A stretch of 64,000 nt of DNA from Rhizobium rhizoryzae (GCF_011046895.1 NZ_CP049249.1:496001-560000); one strand, 5' to 3'; shown: positions 10,208 to 19,129, counted from the first letter of the stretch. Numbers and translations are program-made. The notes: a model not told the origin generated them from the sequence alone.

Positions 10208-11320
10208 TTACTCCGCAGCAGAAAGCTCAGATTTTTGTCGCAGCAGGGATGTGTAGAAACCCGCCATGGCTTCGGCTTGAGACGAAAGATCGAAGCGTTT
10301 CGCACGCTCCGCAGCCTTGTCAGCCAGTTGTGTCCGCAGATCGTTATCCTCGCAGAGGCGATTGATCCCGGCTGCCCAGGCCTCGGGGGCTCCAGGGTCT
10401 GCGAAAAGGGCAGCTTCACTCCACAGTTCGCGGTAGGTCGGGATATCTGCCAACACCAGCGCGTTATGGGCGCGAGCCGCTTCAAGCGCCGCGAGCCCGA
10501 ACGGCTCGTATAGGGATGGTGAGGCGAAGATGGACGAGCGGCCCATCAGCGCCATGACCTGCGCATTTGATAGCGCGCCAAGGTGTTGTGCATGGCGGAT
10601 CGGCAGCGTCTGGCCGTCTGGACCGGTGTTCGGTCCTGCGATCATGATTGGCCAGGCAGTCAAAGCTGCGGCCTCATCAAGCGTCTGCCCGTTCTTGCCG
10701 TCGTCCCACCAGCGGGCAGCGGCACAGACGATCCTGTCCTTTATCTGGGAGGTCTCTTGCGACCGGCTGGCATTATAGACCACATGCAGCCTATCCATTG
10801 CGCCATAGGCGTTCTCGAGCATCCTGGCATGGCTTCTGCTCGGCGCAAGCGCGACGTCAGCGCGCATGAGGCCGCAGCGATTGATCTTGTGGTGCCACTG
10901 CCAGTCCAGTGGTACCGCCTCGCAACGGACGCCAGCAAACCAGGTGACCACGCAGGAATGCGACATGACGATAACCGGCAACTTCGTCTCGATTGCAGCC
11001 GCCTGGGAAGGAAGGTTCAGATGGAGTAAATCGACCGCTTCCGCATGCGCCAGGTTTGCGATGGCAGGCCCGACAAGGGAGAGATCGTCTTCGCTCTTTA
11101 CCATCCAGTCCAGCGGTGCCTGGAGCCAATGCAAACGTCCAAGCTCTGACGCTTCTTTCTCCTGATGCACAGAAGGTTGGGGGCCGAGCCCGACAAACAG
11201 GAACTCATAGCCTTGCGGCCGCAGGCTTGCAGCCAGATCCATCGCATACCGCCAGACGCCGCCCACCGCGTCGATCGTCATGAGGATTCGGATAGGGGAC
11301 GGGCGCTTCGGCATCATCAT
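10208..11320 (-). CDS. Glycosyltransferase family 4
   Basis: A 370-aa GT4-type retaining glycosyltransferase. The N-terminal acceptor domain opens with ILMTIDAVGGVWRYAMDLA; the C-terminal domain has the E-x7-E element in SLYEPFGLAALEAARA. Three successive ATGs lie at 11320, 11317 and 11314; the first overlaps the stop of the GH-epimerase gene as ATGA and is preferred. No membrane segment. Probably starts or extends the glycan that the three CgeB-like enzymes elaborate. Confidence 0.87.
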   Translation of the reverse strand: MMMPKRPSPIRILMTIDAVGGVWRYAMDLAASLRPQGYEFLFVGLGPQPSVHQEKEASELGRLHWLQAPLDWMVKSEDDLSLVGPAIANLAHAEAVDLLHLNLPSQAAAIETKLPVIVMSHSCVVTWFAGVRCEAVPLDWQWHHKINRCGLMRADVALAPSRSHARMLENAYGAMDRLHVVYNASRSQETSQIKDRIVCAAARWWDDGKNGQTLDEAAALTAWPIMIAGPNTGPDGQTLPIRHAQHLGALSNAQVMALMGRSSIFASPSLYEPFGLAALEAARAHNALVLADIPTYRELWSEAALFADPGAPEAWAAGINRLCEDNDLRTQLADKAAERAKRFDLSSQAEAMAGFYTSLLRQKSELSAAE

Positions 11321-13356
11321 GCCGAAACCTTCCGCATTTCCGGCCGGAGCACCGAGCGTCCGCCAAAGCGGGTATCGGCCAGCCACTCTGCGAGGTGCTG
11401 GAGGCCCTTGCGCCAGTGAATGCTGGCCTGCCAGCCGAGCCGGCTCTCCAGTGACCGGGTATCTGCCACGAAGAAATATTGGTCGCCAGCGCGCCAGTCG
11501 CCGAACTGCGTGTTCAGCGGTTGGCCCGTGAGTTTCTCGATCTCGTGCAATACGCTGAGGACGCTGACCGAATTCCGGGGGCCGCCACCAAGGTTGAACG
11601 CCTGTCCCTTGACCTGATGAATCGCAGAGAGCAGCTGGCGATAGGCCGATACGGCATCGTCCACATGCAGAATGTCGCGTACCTGCTTGCCGTCGCCATA
11701 GATCGAGATTTCGTCGCCAGCCAGCGCCCGAATGAGGAAATGCGCCACCCAGCCCTGATCTTCCGTACCAAACTGGCGGGGTCCGTAGATGCAGCTCATG
11801 CGCAGGACCGCCGTCGGCATGTCATAGGACTTCGCGTAATCCAGCACATATTGATCCGCGACGCCTTTGGAGCAACCATAAGGAGTGCAGAAGTTGATCG
11901 GACGGGTTTCACCTATTCCATGTGCACGGATCGCTTCATCGGCAGGAACATACCGGTCGTCCAGTTCCAGCATCTCCACGTCTTCCAAGGCACCGTAAAC
12001 CTTGTTGGTGCTGGCAAAGATGACCGGCGCGCGCTTGCCCGCCCGGCGAACCGATTCAAGAACGTTGATTGTGCCGCGTGCATTTGCGTCGAAGTCGTTG
12101 ATCGGATGCACGAGGCTGGTCGTTACCGCCGTCTGCGCTGCCAGATGGAAGACTGCCTTCGCGTCGGTGAAAGCCGCCTCTATGCCTCGCAAGTCGCGAA
12201 TGTCGGCGAGCACCGGATGAACACGGTCGCCATGGCGCTGTGTGAGCCAACCGAGGTTCTGATCGACGCCCGGACGGCCCAGATTATCCAGGATGACGAC
12301 ATCTTCACCGTCCTTGAGGAAGCTGTCGGCGAGGTTGGACCCGATGAAGCCGCTGCCACCCGTAATCAGGATTGGTGCCGCGCCCGTGGAAAGGTTCGGC
12401 GTAGCGAGCCTTGCCACGTCTTCCACACGATGTACGCCACCTTCCAGCAACAGTCGGGCGAGCAATTTCGGCTGATTGTCATAGGTCACTGCACCGAGGT
12501 GATAGTGCCGCGGGTCGAACCACAAACCTTCCTGGACAGGCACATCCGGCGCTACATCCTGCCACGAATACCAGTACATCCTGTCTGCCGGAACATTGAG
12601 CGCCCTCATGAAGCGGCGCGCCTGTTCCATGTCATCGCTGCGCCAAGTGGAGTAGCCCGTTTCGGTGATCCAGATTTCGGATGAGGGATTGAAGCGGTCC
12701 AGGATCCGGCGCATTTCGCCCAGATGCATGTCCCAGCCGCCCCAGGTTCCTTCTTCGCTGTCCCACGTGCCGGGGAAACCATGGAAGCCAACAGCGTCGA
12801 CGACGTTGAGTACGCCACGCTCACCCATCATGTTCAACCAATAGGGATCGAAGGGGCAAGGTCCACCAAGTACCGGTTTGAAGCCGCGCTGCTTGGCCCA
12901 ATAGGCGGCGCCTCCGACCATTTCGGAAAACAGCAGGAAATCCGCGTCTTCGCGCCAATCCCAATCCAACAGATTGTTCGGCTCGTTCCACAGTTCCACA
13001 TGCGTGAAATGCTTGCCGTAGCGCGTCAGCACATGATCCAGAAAGTCTGCATAGGACTTCAGGTCCTGCGGCGGTCCGTTGACCCGACCTGTCCGGGACA
13101 GTGACGGCGGGGTATAGTGAAGGCACGGCAGCAGCTCGATCTGGCTGCCAAGCCGTGGCATCAGCCAGTCAAACCATTCCTCGCCGCCGGGAGCAAGGTA
13201 TTCGGCCCAGGAGAGATGTGTGCGCAGATAACTTGCACCGCTGGCGATGATCTGCGGCAGCAGGCGCTCCGTCCTTTCGTATTCGCCTGGACGGAACCAT
13301 TCGACAAAACCATACTGGCGAGGCTTCCGGACAGTGGTTGATTGGGGCTCCGTCAT
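11317..13356 (-). CDS. Fusion of a clan-A glycoside hydrolase domain and an NAD-dependent sugar epimerase/dehydratase
   Basis: A 679-aa two-domain protein. Residues about 12-310 form a TIM-barrel hydrolase resembling beta-xylosidases: the acid/base Glu125 lies in WNEPNN and the nucleophile Glu232 in WITETGYS, the two clan GH-A landmarks. Residues about 328-665 are a complete extended SDR: ITGGSGFIGSN at 331, STNKVYG near 449, and Tyr493/Lys497 in PYGCSKGVADQ. The start at 13356 overlaps the upstream epimerase stop as ATGA. No signal peptide, so the hydrolase-like half is cytoplasmic; it may transglycosylate or edit an intermediate rather than digest food. Both catalytic sets look intact. Confidence 0.87.
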   Translation of the reverse strand: MTEPQSTTVRKPRQYGFVEWFRPGEYERTERLLPQIIASGASYLRTHLSWAEYLAPGGEEWFDWLMPRLGSQIELLPCLHYTPPSLSRTGRVNGPPQDLKSYADFLDHVLTRYGKHFTHVELWNEPNNLLDWDWREDADFLLFSEMVGGAAYWAKQRGFKPVLGGPCPFDPYWLNMMGERGVLNVVDAVGFHGFPGTWDSEEGTWGGWDMHLGEMRRILDRFNPSSEIWITETGYSTWRSDDMEQARRFMRALNVPADRMYWYSWQDVAPDVPVQEGLWFDPRHYHLGAVTYDNQPKLLARLLLEGGVHRVEDVARLATPNLSTGAAPILITGGSGFIGSNLADSFLKDGEDVVILDNLGRPGVDQNLGWLTQRHGDRVHPVLADIRDLRGIEAAFTDAKAVFHLAAQTAVTTSLVHPINDFDANARGTINVLESVRRAGKRAPVIFASTNKVYGALEDVEMLELDDRYVPADEAIRAHGIGETRPINFCTPYGCSKGVADQYVLDYAKSYDMPTAVLRMSCIYGPRQFGTEDQGWVAHFLIRALAGDEISIYGDGKQVRDILHVDDAVSAYRQLLSAIHQVKGQAFNLGGGPRNSVSVLSVLHEIEKLTGQPLNTQFGDWRAGDQYFFVADTRSLESRLGWQASIHWRKGLQHLAEWLADTRFGGRSVLRPEMRKVSA

Positions 13357-14459
13357 GATACGAGCCCCCGCTCTTCCAGTTGCCGCTTCATCTCCGCGCC
13401 GCGGTCGATTGCACCGGCGCTGCGAACCCACTCGGCAAACGGCCCGAGCGAATTCTCCAGTCGGTGCTGGGGCTCAAAGCCCAGCAACTCATGCGCTTTC
13501 GAAATATCCGCAAAGCAATTGCGGATATCGCCTGAGCGCGCCTTGTTCATGATGTCGGGAGATATCTCCGGCACCCCCATGGCCTCCGCCAGAAAGGCGG
13601 CAACCTCGGCAATCGTGTAGGCTTGGCCGCTGCCAATGTTAATGACATGGCCGTTGGCAGCGGGCTTTTCTATGGCGAGACGAAAGCCGCGCGCGACATC
13701 GCGCACATGGACAAAATCCCGGCGCTGTCGGCCGTCTTCGAAAATCATCGGTGGTTGCCCGTTGGAAAGCCGTGACGCGAAGTTGGCAAGAACACCGGTA
13801 TAGGGGTTGGAAAGGGCTTGGCCAGCGCCGAAGACGTTGAAGAGGCGAAGCGCGACGGCTTCCACGCCGTACGCCTGCCCAAAGATCAGCACCTGTTTTT
13901 CCTGCGCATATTTCGTCAGGGCATAGATCGAGGCGAGGTCGACAGGCTTTTCCTCGTCGGTCGGAACCGGAACGAGTTCTTCGCCATGGGGACCGGTTGC
14001 CGCCCACTGTCCAGCTTTGATCTGGTCAGCACTTCGACGCACCAGATCGAGCGGGCGCCCATCGCGTGTCTGGTAACGCCCCTCGCCATAGACGCTCATG
14101 GATGATGCGACGACGATGCGTCTGATCTTTTTGCCAATCATGGTTTCGAGAAGAACGGCGGTGCCGAGATCATTTCCACCGACGTAACGAGCGATCTCGT
14201 ACATCGACTGGCCGACCCCGACTTCAGCAGCAAGATGGATTACGGCGTCAACGCCCGTGAGAGCCTGCTCTACGACAACCTTGTCTCTCACATCTCCCCG
14301 GATCACTTCGGCCTCCGGTGCCACCGCTGCCTCCGCGTCGCCATGCACCTGCTCGATCAAAGCATCCAGGATACGGACCTCGTAGCCCTGATCGAGAAGT
14401 TCTTCCGTGACATGCCGACCAATAAAGCCGCATCCGCCGGTCACAAGAATCTTGGCCAT
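13353..14459 (-). CDS. NAD-dependent nucleotide-sugar epimerase/dehydratase
   Basis: A 368-aa extended SDR, first gene of the minus-strand glycan operon. It has GGCGFIGRH at residues 8-16, SSMSVYGEGRYQ, and the catalytic YALTKYAQEKQ (Tyr-x3-Lys). The start at 14459 follows GGGAGGCCTC; the frame runs on to 14681 but without a ribosome site. Similar to UDP-glucose 4-epimerase and dTDP-glucose dehydratase families; exact reaction not resolvable. The promoter for the whole operon should lie in 14460-14692, between it and the divergent dehydrogenase. Confidence 0.86.
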   Translation of the reverse strand: MAKILVTGGCGFIGRHVTEELLDQGYEVRILDALIEQVHGDAEAAVAPEAEVIRGDVRDKVVVEQALTGVDAVIHLAAEVGVGQSMYEIARYVGGNDLGTAVLLETMIGKKIRRIVVASSMSVYGEGRYQTRDGRPLDLVRRSADQIKAGQWAATGPHGEELVPVPTDEEKPVDLASIYALTKYAQEKQVLIFGQAYGVEAVALRLFNVFGAGQALSNPYTGVLANFASRLSNGQPPMIFEDGRQRRDFVHVRDVARGFRLAIEKPAANGHVINIGSGQAYTIAEVAAFLAEAMGVPEISPDIMNKARSGDIRNCFADISKAHELLGFEPQHRLENSLGPFAEWVRSAGAIDRGAEMKRQLEERGLVS

Positions 14460-14692
14460 GAGGCCTCCCTGGTTCGTAAGCTTGAAATCGGTGCTCGAAC
14501 CTGAGGGGACAGCGAAAGTTCCTTCATCATTTACATCAGTGACTTCTTCAATGTCATCCGGAACTCCCGATGGGTTGTGAAGTTCGGCACCCGATGTGTT
14601 CACGATCGTGGCGGCGCGGCAGTCACGCCTTGGCTTGGGTCGCTGCCTCTCCCCTCTGATCGAGTTTCTTTCGTATTCCAAGGAGTTGACGA

Positions 14693-15682
14693 ATGGATGT
14701 GTCCAACCGGGGAGCTGCCGGGCAGCGTTCCGCCGTAATCATTCCCAAAGCAGGCAAGACGCAACTCTTGAACCTGGCACTTGAAGAACCGGGATTTGAA
14801 CAGGTGCGGGTACGCCTTGAAGGGTGCGGCGTCTGCGCCTCGAACCTAACGCCCTGGGCAGGACCGGAGTGGATGCAATTTCCCACGGAGCCGGGCGGTC
14901 TCGGCCACGAAGGCTGGGGACGGATCGATGCGTTGGGTCCGGGTGTCGACGGATTGAGCATCGGCGACCGGGTTGCAGTCCTGAGCTACCATGCTTACGC
15001 GACCCACGACTATGCTCCGGCGAGCATGGTGGTCCCGCTTCCCTCCGTGCTGGACGGCATACCATTTCCGGGGGAACCGCTTGGTTGTGCGATGAACATC
15101 TTCAAGCGCTCCGGCATCCGTGCCGGAGAGACGGTCGCGATCATCGGGATCGGCTTTCTGGGCGCTTTGCTGACGCAACTCGCGACCAAAGCGGGAGCCC
15201 GCGTCATTGCCATCTCCCGGCGCGATGCCTCGCTGCAAACAGCAAAGCGGATGGGTGCTGCCGAAACGATCGTAATGGATGATCATTGGCGCGTCATTGA
15301 AGACGTCAAAGCGCTCACGAACGGTCGCTTCTGCGACCGGGTGATAGAGGCGGTCGGTCAGCAATGGCCGCTCGACCTGGCTGGCGAGTTGGCTATGGAG
15401 CGTGGACGTCTCATTATTGCTGGCTACCATCAGGACGGTCCCCGTCAGGTCAACATGCAGCTTTGGAACTGGCGCGGCCTTGACGTCGTCAATGCGCATG
15501 AGCGGGATCCTGCCATCTACATCCAGGGGATCCGTGAGGCGATCGATGCCGTCGTTGACGGACGTCTTGATCCTTCCTCGCTATACACACACCGCTATCC
15601 TTTGGCTCAGCTTGACCAGGCCCTCAATGACACACGCGACCGTCCCGGCAATTTCATCAAGGCACTGGTGATAAACTCATGA
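14693..15682 (+). CDS. Zinc-type medium-chain alcohol dehydrogenase (no structural zinc lobe)
   Basis: A 329-aa MDR-superfamily oxidoreductase. AAGGAG precedes the ATG by 6 nt. It has GCGVCASNLTPW and GLGHEGWG (possible catalytic metal residues Cys, His, Glu) and a Rossmann GIGFLGALL. The four-cysteine structural zinc lobe is missing. The next gene starts inside its stop codon (ATGA), so the dehydrogenase and a Gfo/Idh enzyme form a tight pair. Being divergent from the glycan operon, the pair probably makes or modifies a sugar precursor for it. Confidence 0.85.
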   Translation: MDVSNRGAAGQRSAVIIPKAGKTQLLNLALEEPGFEQVRVRLEGCGVCASNLTPWAGPEWMQFPTEPGGLGHEGWGRIDALGPGVDGLSIGDRVAVLSYHAYATHDYAPASMVVPLPSVLDGIPFPGEPLGCAMNIFKRSGIRAGETVAIIGIGFLGALLTQLATKAGARVIAISRRDASLQTAKRMGAAETIVMDDHWRVIEDVKALTNGRFCDRVIEAVGQQWPLDLAGELAMERGRLIIAGYHQDGPRQVNMQLWNWRGLDVVNAHERDPAIYIQGIREAIDAVVDGRLDPSSLYTHRYPLAQLDQALNDTRDRPGNFIKALVINS

Positions 15683-16707
15683 ATACGATCATGATGAAGA
15701 ACGATGTGGAGGCCATCGGCCGCCCGGCACGGGTCGGTTACCTGGGAGTTGGCTGGATCGGACGCCATCGCATGGAGGCCATGCTTGCCACGGGACTTGT
15801 GGAAGCCGTCGCGATTGTCGACCCCTCTCCTGAAATGCGGGAGGCAGCAATGAAGGCGGCACCTCAGGCCAAGGTGCTGTCCGACTTCAACGAGCTGTTG
15901 GCAGAGGACCTCGATGGGGTGGTCATTGCGACACCCAGCGCCCAACATGCGGAACAAACCATTCAAGCCCTCAATGCCGGGGTGGCGGTTTTCTGCCAGA
16001 AGCCGTTGGGCCGCACGGCTCGGGAGGTTGGAGCCGTGCTTGAGGCCGCGAGACAGAGAGACCGTCTCATCGGGGTAGACCTCTCCTACCGGCAGACCGA
16101 AGCGATGCAACGCATCAAGGCATTGCTGCAGGCACAGCATCTGGGTCAGATCAGCGCTGTAGACCTGACGTTTCACAATGCCTACGGCCCGGACAAGCCG
16201 TGGTTCTATGACAAGGCGCTCTCCGGCGGCGGATGTGTCATAGATCTCGGCGTCCACCTGATCGATCTTGCTCTTTGGGCACTCGATTTCCCTCAGGTCA
16301 TCGACGTGACGAGCAACCTGTTTGCCCAGGGACGGCCCTTATCCAGCACACCGGAAGAGGTGGAGGACTACGCGGTTGCGACACTGGTTCTGGCAACCGG
16401 CACAGTCGTCCGGTTGGCCTGCTCCTGGCGTCTGAACGCCGGGCAAGACTGTATCATCGACGCCACCTTCTATGGCACTGCTGGTGGGGCGGCCATGCGG
16501 AACGTCGGGGGGTCTTTTTATGACTTTGTCGCCCACCGCTTCTCCGGGACCGTTACAGAGCAGCTTGCCGGTCCACCAGACGAATGGGGAGGACGTGCGG
16601 CCACGGCGTGGGCGAGGCAGCTCGTCAGAAACGGGGCATTCGATACTGAGGCCGAAAATCTCGTTTGTGTCGCTGAAGTGATCGACCGGATCTATACCGG
16701 CGCCTAA
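15679..16707 (+). CDS. Gfo/Idh/MocA family oxidoreductase
   Basis: A 342-aa NAD(P)-dependent sugar/cyclitol oxidoreductase. The dinucleotide fold starts VGYLGVGWIGRHRM; the catalytic Lys sits in FCQKPLGR (EKP in most members, Gln here). The C-terminal domain contains GGGCVIDLGVHLIDLALW, with the His typical of the active site. It overlaps the alcohol dehydrogenase by 4 nt. I infer it oxidises or reduces a ring hydroxyl of a sugar destined for the glycan cluster. Confidence 0.86.
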   Translation: MNTIMMKNDVEAIGRPARVGYLGVGWIGRHRMEAMLATGLVEAVAIVDPSPEMREAAMKAAPQAKVLSDFNELLAEDLDGVVIATPSAQHAEQTIQALNAGVAVFCQKPLGRTAREVGAVLEAARQRDRLIGVDLSYRQTEAMQRIKALLQAQHLGQISAVDLTFHNAYGPDKPWFYDKALSGGGCVIDLGVHLIDLALWALDFPQVIDVTSNLFAQGRPLSSTPEEVEDYAVATLVLATGTVVRLACSWRLNAGQDCIIDATFYGTAGGAAMRNVGGSFYDFVAHRFSGTVTEQLAGPPDEWGGRAATAWARQLVRNGAFDTEAENLVCVAEVIDRIYTGA

Positions 16708-16754
16708 AGCAAGGACATGGGTGGAGAGAAAAAATGCAGGCGTGTGAAACCCGC

Positions 16755-16780
16755 GGAACTTGTCCACCATCATCTTGGTT
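16755..16780 (+). promoter_or_regulatory. EcfG-type general-stress promoter (GGAAC-N18-GTT)
   Basis: GGAAC at 16755-16759 and GTT at 16778-16780, 28 nt before the ATG at 16809. This is the -35/-10 pattern of alphaproteobacterial EcfG sigma factors (GGAAC-N16/17-cGTT). It also argues that the short start at 16809 is the real one, since the longer frame from 16734 would begin upstream of the promoter. Confidence 0.5.
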
Positions 16781-16808
16781 CTCGAGCGGCAAACGACGCG
16801 AGGCTCCG

Positions 16809-17054
16809 ATGCAGAAGCAAAGGTTTCAACTGGGAAAAAAGACGCCGACGCGAGCGACTGATCTGGTGCTGAGGAGTGGTCTGCCACAGTGGGTTGTCCG
16901 GGTCCTGAGGCAAAGTGGCATCAAGAGAATGAGCGTTATTGCCACTCTCTCCGACGAGCAGCTCTTGAAGATTCCCGGCGTTGGTCGCCAGTCGCTCAAA
17001 CTCATTCGAGACGAAATCAGGCGAACAACGGACTCGAGGAATCAGAGTTCATGA
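16809..17054 (+). CDS. Small orphan RNA polymerase alpha-CTD-like helix-hairpin-helix protein
   Basis: An 81-aa basic protein. After a short basic arm it reads LVLRSGLPQWVVRVLRQSGI, then LSDEQLLKIPGVGRQSLKLI. The second half has the LL-x-IPGVG-x-x-S/T helix-hairpin-helix seen in the RNA polymerase alpha-subunit C-terminal domain and in some helix-hairpin-helix DNA-binding proteins. No N-terminal alpha domain is present, so this is a free-standing domain that could bind DNA, sigma factor or an activator. The start at 16809 is chosen because an EcfG-type promoter lies between it and the alternative ATG at 16734. Function unknown; regulatory role is inference. Confidence 0.68.
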   Translation: MQKQRFQLGKKTPTRATDLVLRSGLPQWVVRVLRQSGIKRMSVIATLSDEQLLKIPGVGRQSLKLIRDEIRRTTDSRNQSS

Positions 17055-17110
17055 GTGGACAGAGCGTAATCCGCCGGTTGAAACTCTACGTGTCGATGGC
17101 GGTGATCCTG

Positions 17111-17689
17111 TCAGGCACGCGCCAGAAAGGCCTCTGTTGAAAGGATCTCCAGCTGAACCGAGAAACGGTCCCCCAACAATTCAAGGGAGGCATCATGCGT
17201 CTGATCAGCACCGCTACATACGCCATCTTTGAGGAGAATGACGTGATAGCCAAGGTCAATCGCTCCCATCGCTGCCGCCAGGACACAAACATCAGTTTCA
17301 CCCCCGGAAATGGCCACAGCGTCGATACCTTCAGCTCGAAGCACCCGGTCAAGTTCGCCGGTGGTCCAAGGTGAATAGGTCATCTTGTCGAAAATACGCG
17401 CTGGTGGAACAAGCACTTTGAGCGACGGAACAAGATCTACCATACTCGGTCCCAGCCGATCCAAGGTCATCATATCCCACTTCCTGTAATAGTCATGCCA
17501 CATGCCAAGCATGTCGGATGCACGCTTGGGCGGTACGAAACGAGTGAACACCGTTCGATCAGGGCGCCACCGTGCAACTTCCTCGACCTGAGACAAGACT
17601 TCCTTCATCCAGGGAACATGCCATGGCGTATCCTCAGCAAACATCCGCTGCATATCGATACATAGATGGATCCAGTTTTTGAAAGTCAT
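17111..17689 (-). CDS. Isochorismatase-family cysteine hydrolase
   Basis: A 192-aa hydrolase of the isochorismatase/nicotinamidase superfamily. The triad is visible as Asp12 (LCIDMQRMF), Lys102 (FDKMTYSP) and Cys135 (GGETDVCVLAA), with the usual cis-peptide region just before the Cys. The start at 17689 follows CGGGAGGCCGCA. Its neighbour on the same strand, 79 bp upstream, is NAD synthetase, which makes a nicotinamidase-like role in NAD recycling attractive; a canonical nicotinamidase zinc site is not evident, so the substrate stays open. Confidence 0.82.
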   Translation of the reverse strand: MTFKNWIHLCIDMQRMFAEDTPWHVPWMKEVLSQVEEVARWRPDRTVFTRFVPPKRASDMLGMWHDYYRKWDMMTLDRLGPSMVDLVPSLKVLVPPARIFDKMTYSPWTTGELDRVLRAEGIDAVAISGGETDVCVLAAAMGAIDLGYHVILLKDGVCSGADQTHDASLELLGDRFSVQLEILSTEAFLARA

Positions 17690-17768
17690 TGCGGCCTCCC
17701 GAACGCGATCCCTGACAACAATTCGAAGTTCCCCGCATCTGAGTAAGCAGCGAGCGTGGCAGCCATTT

Positions 17769-18596
17769 TCAAGGGTGCTGCGGCGGAACGACAGGGAGAT
17801 GTCGCTTGTGAGCACTTGCTGCATAAGTTCGAAGGACAATCGCTTTTGCCGCCTCGCTTATCGGCTTGCCTTCGAGAAAATCATCAATCTCGTCGTAGGA
17901 TACCCCATAGACCTCTTCATCCGGTCTTAGCGGTGCGTCCGTTTCCAAATCAGCTGTTGGCACCTTGAACACAAGATTTTCTGGCGCCCCCATATGTGTC
18001 GCCAATGCCCGTACCCTGCGCTTCGTCAAACCCGAGAGTGGGAGAATGTCTGCCGCCCCATCACCAAATTTCGTGAAGAAACCCATGAGAGCCTCGGCGG
18101 CTTGGTCGGTGCCAATCACAAGCCCCTTACTCGCGCCGGCCAGTGCATATTGGGCGATCATCCGCTGGCGAGCCTTTATGTTTCCAAGATGAAAATCCTT
18201 TCGCATCGGATCGAATAGCTCATTTGCCTGGTCTGTGACTGCACGCATCATCTGATCTGCGGCAGCTTTGATATCGACGGTCACGGTTCGATCAGGCTTG
18301 ATGACGTTGAGGGCGCATTGCGCATCTGCTTCGTCAGCCTGTGCTCCGTACGGTAATCGAACTGCAATGAAACGCGCGACTTGTCCTCTGGCGCGAAGAA
18401 GCGAAACTGCCGCCTGTGCGAGAAGGCCCGCAGCCAATGAGTCAACTCCGCCGCTGATCCCGAGAACATAAGTTTGGCAAGATGACAGCGACAGATATTG
18501 AGCCAGGAACTCTGTGCGGGCGCGTACCTCTGTAGCAACATCAAAATCCGGCGTTACGCCGAGTTCAACTGCGATCATCTGTTGGTCAATGGGCAA
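17769..18596 (-). CDS. nadE: NH3-dependent NAD(+) synthetase
   Basis: A 275-aa enzyme that amidates nicotinate adenine dinucleotide to NAD using ammonia and ATP. The PP-loop SGGVDSLAAGLL lies at residues 48-59; KRRVRALA and the later GKPISEAA segment fit the family, and 275 aa equals the E. coli short form, with no glutaminase domain. The start is TTG at 18596, preceded by AAAGGA 7 nt upstream; the ATG at 18578 has no ribosome site. Ends 79 bp before an isochorismatase-like gene on the same strand. Confidence 0.9.
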   Translation of the reverse strand: MPIDQQMIAVELGVTPDFDVATEVRARTEFLAQYLSLSSCQTYVLGISGGVDSLAAGLLAQAAVSLLRARGQVARFIAVRLPYGAQADEADAQCALNVIKPDRTVTVDIKAAADQMMRAVTDQANELFDPMRKDFHLGNIKARQRMIAQYALAGASKGLVIGTDQAAEALMGFFTKFGDGAADILPLSGLTKRRVRALATHMGAPENLVFKVPTADLETDAPLRPDEEVYGVSYDEIDDFLEGKPISEAAKAIVLRTYAASAHKRHLPVVPPQHP

Positions 18597-18875
18597 AGAT
18601 TCATTCCTTTTTCAAACGATGAGCGGACGCTATCCCGGCGCTTTCTGATCCCTGAAGCAGGACGTCATTTGTTCAACGTATCTGTCTGCCATTCGTAGTC
18701 ATTCGTTTGCTGCAGAGGGGACGTCTTCGCCGGTCCAATCCAGGAGTTGACGGTGCGCCAACTGTTGCAAAAGGCACCGGTTCCCTTTCGCCTGAATAAC
18801 CGTGTCTCGGTACGTATCCGGACGGGTGGAGACATCTGGCCGCATGGAAAACTGGTGTCGGGAAAGGATGTGCCC
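18597..18875. other. Intergenic stretch without recognisable gene
   Basis: Between nadE and the next promoter I see only short frames on both strands with no ribosome site and no family resemblance. It must hold the nadE promoter on the minus strand. Nothing else can be supported. Confidence 0.5.
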
Positions 18876-18900
18876 GGAACTTGCGGGGGTTTTCGATGTT
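18876..18900 (+). promoter_or_regulatory. EcfG-type general-stress promoter (GGAAC-N17-GTT)
   Basis: GGAAC at 18876-18880 and GTT at 18898-18900, 25 nt before the ATG of a 67-aa protein. Spacing and both elements match the alphaproteobacterial EcfG consensus, and the same pattern recurs before several other small genes here. Confidence 0.55.
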
Positions 18901-18925
18901 CGTTCCAGCAAGCAAAAGGAGATCT

Positions 18926-19129
18926 ATGATGGGTATCGATTCACCAAAGGACGGGGCACCGGGAACGACGGACCAGTCACCACGTTGGGAAGGCCCACAG
19001 GAGAACAGACCGAGAGGCTATCTGCCAGCAAAGGACGATCCGGATACGCACCAGGATGCAGTAGGCGAGACCAACGCCGATCCGGTCAAGCGCAAGGTCA
19101 CTGACGCGATGAAGACCAAAGGCGATTAG
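18926..19129 (+). CDS. Small hydrophilic protein, unknown function
   Basis: A 67-aa charged, probably disordered protein (MMGIDSPKDGAPGTTDQSP at the start, KRKVTDAMKTKGD at the end), rich in Asp, Gly, Pro and Lys. The ribosome site AAAGGAGATCT is excellent. It has an EcfG-type promoter and lies 105 bp before a DUF892 ferritin-like gene with its own copy of that promoter. No family recognised; a stress-induced role is inferred from the promoter and neighbour only. Confidence 0.62.
   Translation: MMGIDSPKDGAPGTTDQSPRWEGPQENRPRGYLPAKDDPDTHQDAVGETNADPVKRKVTDAMKTKGD

Noticed and set aside
11479..12684. 401-aa antisense frame opposite the GH-epimerase fusion
   Set aside because: Shadow of a gene with both catalytic sets intact; its own sequence shows no motif.
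16734..16808. Longer start of the alpha-CTD-like protein at 16734
   Set aside because: Although GGAGAG precedes it, it would start upstream of the EcfG-type promoter at 16755-16780 and adds a Cys/Arg/Ser-rich stretch without resemblance to the domain.
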